A DNA stretch of 64,000 bases from Sphingomonas echinoides. GTDB taxonomy: Bacteria; Pseudomonadota; Alphaproteobacteria; Sphingomonadales; Sphingomonadaceae. Location of the stretch: the NCBI RefSeq assembly GCF_029623395.1, contig NZ_JAPYKK010000002.1, forward strand, positions 124,001 through 188,000, read 5' to 3'. The notes under the pieces are model-generated. The model was not told the DNA's origin. It made no database searches and worked only from the letters and a program-made list of their open reading frames with translations. This document shows positions 17,401-24,751 of the stretch, piece after piece. The position numbers and the translations under genes were made by a program. How positions within the stretch are numbered: position 1 is the stretch's first letter; every line of letters starts with the position of its first letter.

Positions 17401-18953
17401 TCATCTCGCCGCCGCCGCATCACGACATCTATTCGATCGAAGATCTCGCGCAGCTCATCTACGACTGCAAGCAGATCAACCCGACCGCGCGGGTGTGCGT
17501 CAAGCTCGTCTCGTCCGCCGGCATCGGCACGGTGGCGGCGGGCGTGGCCAAGGCGCATGCCGACGTCATCCTGATCGCAGGGCATGTCGGCGGCACCGGG
17601 GCCTCCCCGCAAACCAGCATCAAATATGCCGGGACGCCTTGGGAGATGGGGCTGTCAGAGGTCAACCAGACGCTGACGCTCAACGGCCTGCGCGGGCGGA
17701 TCAAGCTGCGCACCGACGGCGGGCTCAAAACCGGGCGCGACATCGTCATCGCGGCGATCCTGGGCGCGGAGGAGTTTGGGATCGGCACGCTGTCGCTCGT
17801 CGCGATGGGCTGCATCATGGTGCGCCAGTGCCATTCGAACACATGTCCGGTCGGTGTCTGCACGCAGGACCAGAAGCTGCGCGACAAGTTCACCGGTACG
17901 CCCGAAAAGGTCATCAACCTGATGACCTTCATCGCCGAGGAAGTCCGCGACATCCTGGCAAGGCTCGGCTTCCGCAGCCTCGACGAAGTGATCGGCCGGA
18001 CCGAATTGCTCCGCCAGGTGAGCCGCGGTGCGGAACATCTCGACGATCTCGACCTCAATCCGATCCTCGCCAAGGTCGATGCGCCCGACGACCAGCGCCG
18101 CTTCAGCCTGACGACGCGGCGCAACGAAGTGCCCGACAGCCTGGACGCGCAGATCATCAAGGATGCGGGCGCAGTGTTCAGTCGGCGCGAGAAGATGCAG
18201 CTGACCTATTCGGTGCGCAACACGCACCGCGCGGTCGGGACGCGGCTGTCTAGCGAGATCACGCGCACCTTCGGGATGTCGGCGCTCGCGGACGGGCACG
18301 TCCACGTCCGGCTGCGTGGGTCGGCGGGGCAGAGCCTCGGCGCGTTCCTGTGCAAGGGGATCACGCTCGAAGTGTTCGGCGACGCCAATGACTATGTCGG
18401 CAAGGGCCTGTCGGGTGGCATCATCGCGGTGCGCCCGGTGGTGAGTTCGCCGCTCGCGTCGCAGGACAATACGATCATCGGCAACACTGTGTTGTATGGC
18501 GCGACGTCGGGCAGCCTCTATGCGGCTGGCCAGGCGGGCGAACGCTTCGCCGTGCGCAACTCGGGCGCGAACGTCGTGGTCGAGGGCTGTGGTGCGAATG
18601 GCTGCGAATATATGACCGGTGGGACCGCGGTCGTGCTCGGCCCGGTCGGCGCGAACTTCGGCGCAGGGATGACCGGCGGGATGGCGTTCATCTACGACGC
18701 CGACGGCAGCTTCGCGCGGCGTGCCAACCCCGACAACATCACATGGAACCGCCTGTCGTCGCTGCATTGGGAAGCGGTGCTGCTCGGCATGGTCCGGGCG
18801 CACCACGCCGCGACCGACAGCAAATGGTCGGGCGCGTTGCTCGACGATTGGGGCCGCGTGGTGGATCGGTTCTGGCAGGTGGTGCCGAAGGAAATGCTGA
18901 CCAGGCTTGCCCATCCGATCGACGACCGGGTGGAGCAGGTTGCCGCGGAATAA
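14433..18953 (+). CDS. gltB: Glutamate synthase, large subunit
   Basis: The 1506-residue protein has an N-terminal glutaminase domain whose nucleophile is Cys26 (DACGVG), probably exposed after removal of a short propeptide. It then has central and FMN-binding synthase domains, and a C-terminal GXGXG beta-helix. The 3Fe-4S cysteines are at 1127, 1133 and 1138 (CIMVRQCHSNTC). It converts 2-oxoglutarate and glutamine to two glutamates using electrons from GltD. A strong hairpin follows the stop codon. Length and motifs are standard. Confidence 0.97.
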   Translation: MTNMDSERLRLAEHGMYRPEFEGDACGVGLVAAADGTPSRRVVQSAIDALKAVWHRGAVDADGKTGDGAGLHIDLPLKFFDDAVAASGHRQMPNRLAVGMIFLPRTDLGAQEACRTIVESAIIEEGYTIYGWRQVPVDVSVIGQKAQATRPEIEQIMIAGPLPDDQTAAEFEKNLYLVRRRIEKRVIAAQIQGFYVCSLSCRSIIYKGLFLAESLSVFYPDLRDPRFESRVAIFHQRYSTNTFPQWWLAQPFRCLAHNGEINTIRGNKNWMLSHEIKMASLSFGDQSEDIKPVIPAGASDTAALDAVFEAICRSGRDAPTAKLMLVPEAMADSIDMPADHFSMYQYLASVMEPWDGPAALAMTDGRWAVAGMDRNALRPLRYVRTVDGIVIVGSESGMVVVPESTIIEKGRLGPGQMLAIDLDEGVLYHDRAIKDQIAGEADYAAMIGAFKRIEALPQPAEDAIMRFDRADLTRRQVAAGQTLEDMELILSPMVEGAKEAIGSMGDDTPLAVISDKPRLISQFFRQNFSQVTNPPIDPLRERHVMSLKTRFGNLANILDTEDRRDGVLVLQSPVLDGTAWAQLKAHFGAQAAEIDCTFEAGGGPETLRAAIARIRAEAVTAVRQGKSELFLTDMAIGVDRIGIAGVLAAAAVHTHLVRMGLRSYASINIQTAECLDTHYYAVLIGVGATTVHAYLAEASIADRQARGLFGELPLAECLKRHRTAVDEGLLKIMSKMGIAVISSYRGGYNFEAVGLSRALVNDLFPGMPAKISGEGYASLHLNAQLRHDKAFDEGVATLPIGGFYRQRHTGETHAYSAQLMHLLQNSVANDSYSTYLQFARGVEALPPVYLRDLLQFKYPDEGIPVDQVEAITEIRKRFVTPGMSLGALSPEAHETLAIAMNRIGAKAVSGEGGEDTERYSPRANGDNANSGVKQIASGRFGVTAEYLNACEEIEIKVAQGAKPGEGGQLPGFKVTEFIAKLRHATPGVTLISPPPHHDIYSIEDLAQLIYDCKQINPTARVCVKLVSSAGIGTVAAGVAKAHADVILIAGHVGGTGASPQTSIKYAGTPWEMGLSEVNQTLTLNGLRGRIKLRTDGGLKTGRDIVIAAILGAEEFGIGTLSLVAMGCIMVRQCHSNTCPVGVCTQDQKLRDKFTGTPEKVINLMTFIAEEVRDILARLGFRSLDEVIGRTELLRQVSRGAEHLDDLDLNPILAKVDAPDDQRRFSLTTRRNEVPDSLDAQIIKDAGAVFSRREKMQLTYSVRNTHRAVGTRLSSEITRTFGMSALADGHVHVRLRGSAGQSLGAFLCKGITLEVFGDANDYVGKGLSGGIIAVRPVVSSPLASQDNTIIGNTVLYGATSGSLYAAGQAGERFAVRNSGANVVVEGCGANGCEYMTGGTAVVLGPVGANFGAGMTGGMAFIYDADGSFARRANPDNITWNRLSSLHWEAVLLGMVRAHHAATDSKWSGALLDDWGRVVDRFWQVVPKEMLTRLAHPIDDRVEQVAAE

Positions 18954-18986
18954 TTAGCGCCGCGGTGGTGCGGCGCAGGCAGGAGC

Positions 18987-19020
18987 CAAAGGTTGCGGGC
19001 GGCCCCGTCCGTAACCTTTG
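18987..19020 (+). terminator. Hairpin after gltB
   Basis: CAAAGGTTGCGGGCGG pairs with CCGTCCGTAACCTTTG around a two-base loop: a 16-base-pair stem with two mismatches, 33 bases after the gltB stop. No T-run follows, so it may stabilise the transcript end rather than be a classical intrinsic terminator. Confidence 0.5.
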
Positions 19021-19113
19021 ACTGCCGCGCAGTGGCGCCACCAGCCCGACGGATCGACGGACCTTCGAAAAGATGCTATCGGCGACGTCTGACCGTAGTC
19101 CAAAAGGTACGCC

Positions 19114-19551
19114 ATGCGTCTGTATCTCCTAGGTTTGTTTGCCCTCACCGTCGCCACTCCCGCGCTGGCGCATGAGCCTGCCCCACGCCCGTCGCCGCAG
19201 ATCGACGCGGCGAAGGTGGGCGCGCTCCTGTCGAACCCGCTCATTCAGGAGGGGCTCGCCGCGGTCGTCGACCAATATGCAAACGCATTGCTCCAGACGC
19301 ACGTCGGTCCGGTCGCGCAACTCGCGGACCCCAGCGCGCGGATCCGGCCCGAGGATACGCTGGCGGACGTCATCGCCCGGCAGGATCCCCATTATGCGGA
19401 TCACCTCCACCAAGGCGCGAAGGGCGCGATTGCAGCGACCGGCAAGGCCGCCACGGGAGTCGCGAGCATGACCGCCGAACTCCAGCGCACGACCGACCGA
19501 TTGCGCGCGGTCCTGGCGCAAAGCGGGCTCGGTCTGGACGCCGACCGCTAG
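19114..19551 (+). CDS. Small exported protein, unrecognised
   Basis: The 145-residue product has a clear signal peptide (MRLYLLGLFALTVATPALA, cleaved before HEP). The mature part is Ala-rich and helical with segments such as LSNPLIQEGLAAVVDQYA and HLHQGAKGAIAATGKA. It is alone between gltB and a non-coding stretch. No function can be assigned; similar small periplasmic proteins are common in sphingomonads. Confidence 0.7.
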   Translation: MRLYLLGLFALTVATPALAHEPAPRPSPQIDAAKVGALLSNPLIQEGLAAVVDQYANALLQTHVGPVAQLADPSARIRPEDTLADVIARQDPHYADHLHQGAKGAIAATGKAATGVASMTAELQRTTDRLRAVLAQSGLGLDADR

Positions 19552-19881
19552 AAGTCGACATCCGCTCCGTCGGGCAACTCCATGGGATGGGTCCCTTCGG
19601 CAGGAACGGGTAAGGCTGCGGTCCGGACGTTCGGGCATACGGGCCGGGCGACAGGAAACCGACGCCCGTTCAACGCAACTGCTCTTGCTCTCCCAAAAGA
19701 GCCATCCCGAGCCGCGCCCGCAACCTTCCCGATCGCGGCGAGCGTGGTGCCATGCCCGGCGTAAGTCACCAGTCGGAAATTCTCCTCCCTTTCCCCTCGA
19801 CCCACTCGCTTGCCAGTTGGCGATCGTAGCGTATTATTCGAATAACACAGTTCGAATGACCGAACCCGCCACTGGGACGAA
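19552..19881. other. 330-base intergenic stretch with a promoter
   Basis: No convincing gene. Open frames on both strands here are short and compositional. The last 70 bases carry a promoter-like sequence with a palindrome (19810-19845). Confidence 0.5.
19810..19845 (+). promoter_or_regulatory. Promoter with palindromic operator candidate
   Basis: TTGCCA (19810-19815) and TATTAT (19832-19837) are separated by 16 bases, close to a sigma-70 promoter. The perfect palindrome TTATTCGAATAA (19834-19845) overlaps the -10 box, and TTCGAAT recurs at 19851. A repressor could bind here to control the gene at 19882. Confidence 0.4.
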
Positions 19882-20685
19882 ATGTCGATGCTTCATCCGA
19901 TAGCGCTGCTCGCAACCACGCTCGTTGGTACGCACTCCCCCGCTCCCCTACCAACCGAAGATCGTATCAGGGCGGCGGACGACACCTTCTGGGCAGCGTT
20001 CAACACATGCGACCGCAGGCGCATGGAAGCGATGATGACGCCCGATGTCGAGTTCTACCATGACAAGACCGGCGCCACGGTCTCGCGCGACGCGGTCGTC
20101 GCGTCGTTGATGGACGGCCCTTGCGGTACGAAGGGATTTCATGTCCGCCGCGAACTGGTTGCGGGGTCGCTCTCCTATGATCCGGTGCCGGGGTTCGGCG
20201 CGATGCTGACCGGACGGCACCGTTTCTATGCCCGGCGTGACGGCCAACCCGAACGGGTCGATGGCGAAGCGCGGTTCGCGGTCGTGTGGCAGGACGTGGG
20301 AAGCGCGCCCCGGATGCGTCGCGTGCTCAGCTACGCGCATGGCCCCGTGGTCGAGCCGCCTGCCTCGGCCGCGATCAATATACCCGTGGCGACCTTGCAG
20401 CGCTATGTCGGGCGGTACACGTCACCGCTGAGCGACATCGCCGTTACCCTCGCCCAAGGACAGCTTCACATCGTATCCGGGCACATGTCCGCCGATCTCG
20501 TCGCGATCGACGTCGCGACGTTCCAGGCACCGGGGCGTGCGTTAAGGTTCGCGTTCGTCACGGACGGCGATACGATCGCGAAGGTGGTCGTCGAGGAAAA
20601 TGGCGGGATCGTCACGGAAGGCACGCGGCAGGAGGCGCGCCCGGGCCAGCCGCGCTCAACCGCGCTGTCCGGCCACACGCCGTAA
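19882..20685 (+). CDS. Exported NTF2-like (DUF4440) protein with C-terminal extension
   Basis: The 267-residue product has a hydrophobic leader ending near THSPAPLPTED. An NTF2-like domain follows (about 28-145: AADDTFWAAFNTCDRRRMEAMMTPDVEFYHD), typical of DUF4440 proteins. A second beta-rich region (about 165-245, YVGRYTSPLSDIAVT) resembles the lipocalin-like tail of beta-lactamase-related proteins. No catalytic residues can be named. A promoter with a palindrome lies just upstream. Confidence 0.7.
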   Translation: MSMLHPIALLATTLVGTHSPAPLPTEDRIRAADDTFWAAFNTCDRRRMEAMMTPDVEFYHDKTGATVSRDAVVASLMDGPCGTKGFHVRRELVAGSLSYDPVPGFGAMLTGRHRFYARRDGQPERVDGEARFAVVWQDVGSAPRMRRVLSYAHGPVVEPPASAAINIPVATLQRYVGRYTSPLSDIAVTLAQGQLHIVSGHMSADLVAIDVATFQAPGRALRFAFVTDGDTIAKVVVEENGGIVTEGTRQEARPGQPRSTALSGHTP

Positions 20686-20749
20686 CGTCTGACCGATTAA
20701 ACCCCCGCGCCATCTTCCCCCTGCGTCCCACACCTCCTACCACGGCCGT

Positions 20750-21421
20750 ATGTGGCAACTTTACCAATTCCCGCTCTGCCCGTTCTCGCGCAAGGTCCGG
20801 CTTTTGCTGGGCGAAAAGGGCATCGGCTACGAACTCGTCCGCGAAAGCCCATGGGAGCGGCGCGACGAATTCCTCGACATGAACCCGGCGGGGCAAGTCC
20901 CCGTGCTGGCGGACCAGTCCCGTAGCATCCTGTTGATGGATTCCATGGCGATCTGCGAATATCTCGAGGAAACGGTCGAGAAGGCCGCGATGATCAACGG
21001 CACCGCGACCAGCCGCGCGGAAATCCGCCGCCTCGTCGCGTGGTTCGACACGCAATTTTTCGCCGATATCGTCGCTCCATTGCTGCATGAGCGCATGGAA
21101 AAGCGCATTGTGACGAAGGAACCACCCGATTCGAAGCGGCTTCGCGACGCAATGAAAGCGGCCGTGCGACATCTCGATTACACCGATTACCTGCTCGACC
21201 ATCACAACTGGATGGCGGGTGCGACGATGAGCCTCGCCGATCTTGCCGCCGCGGCACAGATTTCGGTCGCGGATTATCTCGGTGGGATCGACTGGAAAAA
21301 TCACGAACAGACCGCGAAATGGTATCGCGGGTTCAAGAGCCGCCCGAGCTTCCGTCCGCTGCTGTCAGAGCGGATGGAGGGAATCATGGCACCGAAACAT
21401 TATGACGATGTCGACTTCTGA
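20750..21421 (+). CDS. Glutathione S-transferase family protein
   Basis: The 223-residue protein starts with the thioredoxin-fold domain (MWQLYQFPLCPFSRKVRLLLGEKG). It has the conserved cis-Pro (GQVPVL) and the SMAICEYLEE glutathione-binding segment, followed by an all-helical C-terminal domain. The Cys-Pro-Phe-Ser start is glutaredoxin-like. Its last bases overlap the start of the tRNA-binding protein gene in another frame, so the two are probably coupled. Substrate unknown. Confidence 0.88.
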   Translation: MWQLYQFPLCPFSRKVRLLLGEKGIGYELVRESPWERRDEFLDMNPAGQVPVLADQSRSILLMDSMAICEYLEETVEKAAMINGTATSRAEIRRLVAWFDTQFFADIVAPLLHERMEKRIVTKEPPDSKRLRDAMKAAVRHLDYTDYLLDHHNWMAGATMSLADLAAAAQISVADYLGGIDWKNHEQTAKWYRGFKSRPSFRPLLSERMEGIMAPKHYDDVDF

Positions 21422-21779
21422 GCCTTCATCCCCCGAGACCGCAGGACAGATCGCATTCGACGATTTTCTGAAGGTCGACGTGCGCGTCGGGACGATCGTC
21501 GAGGCGCTGCCGTTCCCGCAGGCGCGCAAGCCCGCCTATCGCCTGGTGATCGACTTCGGGTCCGAGATCGGCACCCGGCGCTCTTCGGCGCAGATCACGG
21601 TGCATTACACGCTGGAGCAGCTCGTCGGGCGGCAAGTCGCGGCGGTGGTCAACTTCCCGCCGCGCCAGATCGGGCCGGTGATGTCCGAGGTGCTGACGCT
21701 CGGTTTCCCGGATGAAGCGGGCGAGGTCGTGCTGATCGCGCCGGACCAGCGTGTCCCGAACGGCAGTCGCTTATTCTGA
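21402..21779 (+). CDS. csaA: CsaA-like tRNA-binding protein
   Basis: A small OB-fold protein of the CsaA / EMAP-II type, with the family pattern DFLKVDVRVGTIVEALPFPQARKPAYRL, shown here as KVDVRVGTIVEALPFP plus the tail FPPRQIGPVMSEVLTLGF. CsaA binds tRNA-like structures and was first described as a secretion-related chaperone in Bacillus. Two ATGs (21402 and 21408) both fit; both lie within the end of the GST gene. The stop lies nine bases into the convergent membrane-protein gene. Confidence 0.9.
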   Translation: MTMSTSEPSSPETAGQIAFDDFLKVDVRVGTIVEALPFPQARKPAYRLVIDFGSEIGTRRSSAQITVHYTLEQLVGRQVAAVVNFPPRQIGPVMSEVLTLGFPDEAGEVVLIAPDQRVPNGSRLF

Positions 21780-23258
21780 CAGGGCGCGCTCGGCCCGGCG
21801 CGTCTGCCATACGATCAGCGCGAGCAAGGGCAGCGCGATATCAAGATACAGCGCGAACCCGAACCACGCGCCCCAGCCGAAGAAGAGATTGGGCAAGGTC
21901 TGAAGCTTGCCGGCCAGGAATAGCCCGACGAAGTTGCGCGTCCAGGCGGGCGCCGCCAACGCTTCTGGGGCGAAGATGTCGGTGCTGGCGATGACCAGAT
22001 TGATCACCATCGACAGCGCCAGCAAACCGATTGCCGCCTGCCGCAGACGCGGGCCCCGCAGCGACGCCCAGAACGGCGCGAGCCCGATCGCGAGAAACGG
22101 GATGGCTGGGACCGAATGCCGCGGCCCGATCGAAGCGCCGCCGTCCCAATAATAATAAGAGGCGTTGATCGACACGACGACCACGATCACCGCCACCGCC
22201 AGCCAGCCCATGTCGCGGGTGTCAGGGCGCCGGATCATCCCGACGAGGCCGACGACCCCGACCAGCAGCACGGGCGAAACCCACACCAGACCCCGGCGAA
22301 GCCCGAACAGGATTTCCCACAGGATCGCGGGCTTTGGATAGGTCAAACCGAATACCCCCTGGTTCATCCCGTCGAACCCGACCACGCCTTGATATCCGAG
22401 CATGAACGGCGTGCCGAACGCGATGACGTTATACACGACCACCGGAACGAACGCCGCCGCCGCGCTGACCAGCGTGACGTTATAGATCCGCCAGCGCGCG
22501 CGCGCAGCGAAGCGCCGGGTGCGCCACAGTGCCCAGACGCCGATCGCGACGCCGCTCAATGCGGACTGATACTCGATCGCGACGGCCCATCCCAGCGTGA
22601 GCCCCGCCATCACCGGATACCGCCCGCGCGCCTCCTCGGTAGCGCCAGCGGTACCGCGCCAGATCGCCCAGGTGGCGATCAACAACAGCGCCGCGACCGG
22701 CGCATGGCCGAACAGGCTGGTCGACCATCCCCACGCGATCGACCCCATCGCATAACCCAGCGCCGCGAATAGCCCGGCGGCGGGACTTCCGGTAATCCCG
22801 GTGCCGAGGTCGAGCAACAGGACCGTGGCGAAGGCGGTGAGGATCGCTGCGGTCGACGCGACCGCGACGCTGAGGCGCGCCCGCATAAATGCCGTCAGCC
22901 GCGGATTGGCGATGTCGATGATCTGATCGCTCGCTTCCGTGCCGGTCAAGCGGTCGACGCCCCACACGGCAGGTAGCGCCATCAGCGTCATGCCGGGGGC
23001 CTTGTCCATGTAATAGTGCCGCGCATCGCCCTGCCCGAACTGCGCCTTGTCGATCGTCAGCGATTGATATCGATCGATCCGCGCGTCCCCCCGTTCGACG
23101 AGCGTAATGGCAGCAAACAGGCGCGTCGCCGTATTGGGGTTGAGGGCGTAGGACCCGAACCAGACGCACGATATCCAGACGAGGCCGAACAGCATCGCCG
23201 CGACCGCATGCGGCCCCCGAACCGCTGCGGACGGCACCTTGCGGTCGAGCGCGCTCAA
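21771..23258 (-). CDS. Polytopic membrane protein, glycosyltransferase-like
   Basis: The 495-residue protein has about ten hydrophobic segments and a long loop after the first (about 55-95) with an acidic YQSLTIDKAQ and YYMDKAPG motif, as in some PMT-type lipid-linked sugar transferases. I cannot name a substrate. The start shown is a TTG; in-frame GTG at 23237 or ATG at 23195 are alternatives, and none has a strong ribosome site. It overlaps the convergent csaA gene by nine bases. Confidence 0.6.
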   Translation of the reverse strand: MSALDRKVPSAAVRGPHAVAAMLFGLVWISCVWFGSYALNPNTATRLFAAITLVERGDARIDRYQSLTIDKAQFGQGDARHYYMDKAPGMTLMALPAVWGVDRLTGTEASDQIIDIANPRLTAFMRARLSVAVASTAAILTAFATVLLLDLGTGITGSPAAGLFAALGYAMGSIAWGWSTSLFGHAPVAALLLIATWAIWRGTAGATEEARGRYPVMAGLTLGWAVAIEYQSALSGVAIGVWALWRTRRFAARARWRIYNVTLVSAAAAFVPVVVYNVIAFGTPFMLGYQGVVGFDGMNQGVFGLTYPKPAILWEILFGLRRGLVWVSPVLLVGVVGLVGMIRRPDTRDMGWLAVAVIVVVVSINASYYYWDGGASIGPRHSVPAIPFLAIGLAPFWASLRGPRLRQAAIGLLALSMVINLVIASTDIFAPEALAAPAWTRNFVGLFLAGKLQTLPNLFFGWGAWFGFALYLDIALPLLALIVWQTRRAERALSE

Positions 23259-23306
23259 CTGGCGGAGCGAAGCAGCATCACGGTGCGACGTCCCGCCCTG
23301 ATCACG

Positions 23307-23735
23307 TTATTCGAGCGCCCGGTCGACGGCGCGTTGATCGCCCTTGGCGGCTTGGCGCTCGCGCTTCCACTGCTGGCCGCGTTGCGCCAGGCACCCCGTT
23401 GCGCCGCCGGCACCGACCGTCGAGCAGCTGCCGATGCCCTCGACTCCGACCTTGTCATTGGCCTCAGCCTTGGCTGCCCAGCTCTGGTTCTGCGGGGTGA
23501 CTTCGAGTTCGCGCAACTCCTTTGGAATGCGGAACTGCTCACCCGGCGCGCGGCGGACACACACGACGATTTCGTTGCCGTTGGTGTCGGTCGGGCATTT
23601 CTGGTTGCCGTAGATGGTCATCGTCGGCGTCGGCACATTCTGTGCTGCTACGGGCGCAGACACGATCAGGCCCGACCCTACCGCCACTAGCGCGGCGGCG
23701 GAGAGGGTCAGCCGGGGGAACATGGATCGAGTCAT
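23307..23735 (-). CDS. Small exported protein, unrecognised
   Basis: The 142-residue product has a signal peptide (MTRSMFPRLTLSAAALVAVGSG...PVAAQ). The mature part contains CPTDTNGNEIVVCVRR and GIGSCSTVGAGGATGC, so four cysteines could form disulfides. The ATG at 23735 has GGAG six bases upstream; the longer TTG start does not. It begins 12 bases after coq7 ends and likely belongs to the same transcript. Function unknown. Confidence 0.65.
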   Translation of the reverse strand: MTRSMFPRLTLSAAALVAVGSGLIVSAPVAAQNVPTPTMTIYGNQKCPTDTNGNEIVVCVRRAPGEQFRIPKELRELEVTPQNQSWAAKAEANDKVGVEGIGSCSTVGAGGATGCLAQRGQQWKRERQAAKGDQRAVDRALE

Positions 23736-23746
23736 CGGGGTCTCCG

Positions 23747-24286
23747 TCAAATGCGCTTGGCTGTGGCGATGGCGACCTTGCAGCCCAGCCGGATCAGCCC
23801 GCTCAGGACCGGATAGCCGATTGCGTTTTCGGCGCCCGCTGCGAGTGCGGTTTCGCGGTGCTCGACTTCCTCGGCCTGGAAGTCGCGGATCGCGTCGGTC
23901 AGCTCTGGGTCGCTGTCGCCCAAGGCAACGAGCTGATCCTCATAATGCTTGTCGATTTCGGTTTCGACCGCGGCGGTGCACGCCATTGCCGCTTCCGGGC
24001 TGATCGCCGCCGTCGCCGCGCCGAGAGCGAAGCCCGCCACGTTCCAGATCGGTTCGAGGAGCGTCGGGCGAACCCCACGCCGCGCCATCATCGCATCGAA
24101 GAACGCGCGGTGGCGTTCTTCCTGGTTCGCCATGCCAGCAATCGCGCGCGCGGCTGGGCTGCGGTCCCCGAGCACGGCGAGCTGGCCTGCATAAATGCGG
24201 GTCGCGCCGAATTCGCCGGCCTGATCGACCCGGATCATCGATTTGGTCGCGCGGCGCGCATCGCCCGGTTTCCAGTTCATGCTCAT
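23747..24286 (-). CDS. coq7: Demethoxyubiquinone hydroxylase Coq7
   Basis: A di-iron monooxygenase for the penultimate ring hydroxylation in ubiquinone synthesis. The 179-residue protein carries the paired iron-ligand motifs: DQAGEFGATRIYAGQL, EERHRAFFD, ETEIDKHYED and EEVEHRETAL. Its ATG overlaps the dsbB TGA by four bases, so translation is coupled. An ATG six bases further in is an alternative start. Confidence 0.93.
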   Translation of the reverse strand: MSMNWKPGDARRATKSMIRVDQAGEFGATRIYAGQLAVLGDRSPAARAIAGMANQEERHRAFFDAMMARRGVRPTLLEPIWNVAGFALGAATAAISPEAAMACTAAVETEIDKHYEDQLVALGDSDPELTDAIRDFQAEEVEHRETALAAGAENAIGYPVLSGLIRLGCKVAIATAKRI

Positions 24287-24750
24287 TTCCTCCGCAATGC
24301 CCAGAAGATGGCGATTGCCCCGCCGATCGAAAAGACCGCGTTGAACCCGGCGAGCGATATGCCGCCGAGCGTCCATTGCGCGACGTCGCACCGCACGATC
24401 GGCGCCTTCATGATCGATTCGATCGTGACCGGGCCGGTCATCGTCGACGTGCATTCGGTGAAGCCCTGCCACCAGTGATATTCGACACCCGCGTGGAAGA
24501 CGCCGATCAGCCCGCTGACCAGGACCGCGACCCCGGCAAGCGCGACGAGCAGGCGCTGCGTCCCCCGCCCTGGCAGGACGAATGCGTGCACTGCAAGCAC
24601 GAGCGCAACGATATGCGGGTAGCGCTGAAACCAGCACAATTCGCACGGGTACAACCCGCCGACATATTGCGACAAGAGCGCGCCGCCGAGCAGCGCCCCC
24701 GGCACGACCAGCGCCAACAGTCGCGCAAGCGGGAAGCGGTCCGCAGTCAT
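24283..24750 (-). CDS. dsbB: Disulfide bond formation protein B
   Basis: An inner-membrane quinone-dependent oxidase that reoxidises the periplasmic thiol oxidase DsbA. The 155-residue protein has four hydrophobic segments, the first periplasmic Cys pair in PCELCWFQRYPH and the second pair in FTECT...VRCDVAQW. The start at 24750 is one base after the ctpA stop; the longer open frame upstream overlaps ctpA and lacks family residues. Confidence 0.92.
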   Translation of the reverse strand: MTADRFPLARLLALVVPGALLGGALLSQYVGGLYPCELCWFQRYPHIVALVLAVHAFVLPGRGTQRLLVALAGVAVLVSGLIGVFHAGVEYHWWQGFTECTSTMTGPVTIESIMKAPIVRCDVAQWTLGGISLAGFNAVFSIGGAIAIFWALRRK

Positions 24751-24751
24751 C

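Noticed and set aside
14127..17612. 1161-codon open frame opposite gltB
   Set aside because: It is antisense to a fully conserved gene; long Arg/His/Asp-rich antisense frames are expected at high GC3.
19548..19805. 85-codon minus-strand frame after the small exported protein gene
   Set aside because: No ribosome site, no recognisable features and overlapping an end of a real gene; the region looks non-coding.
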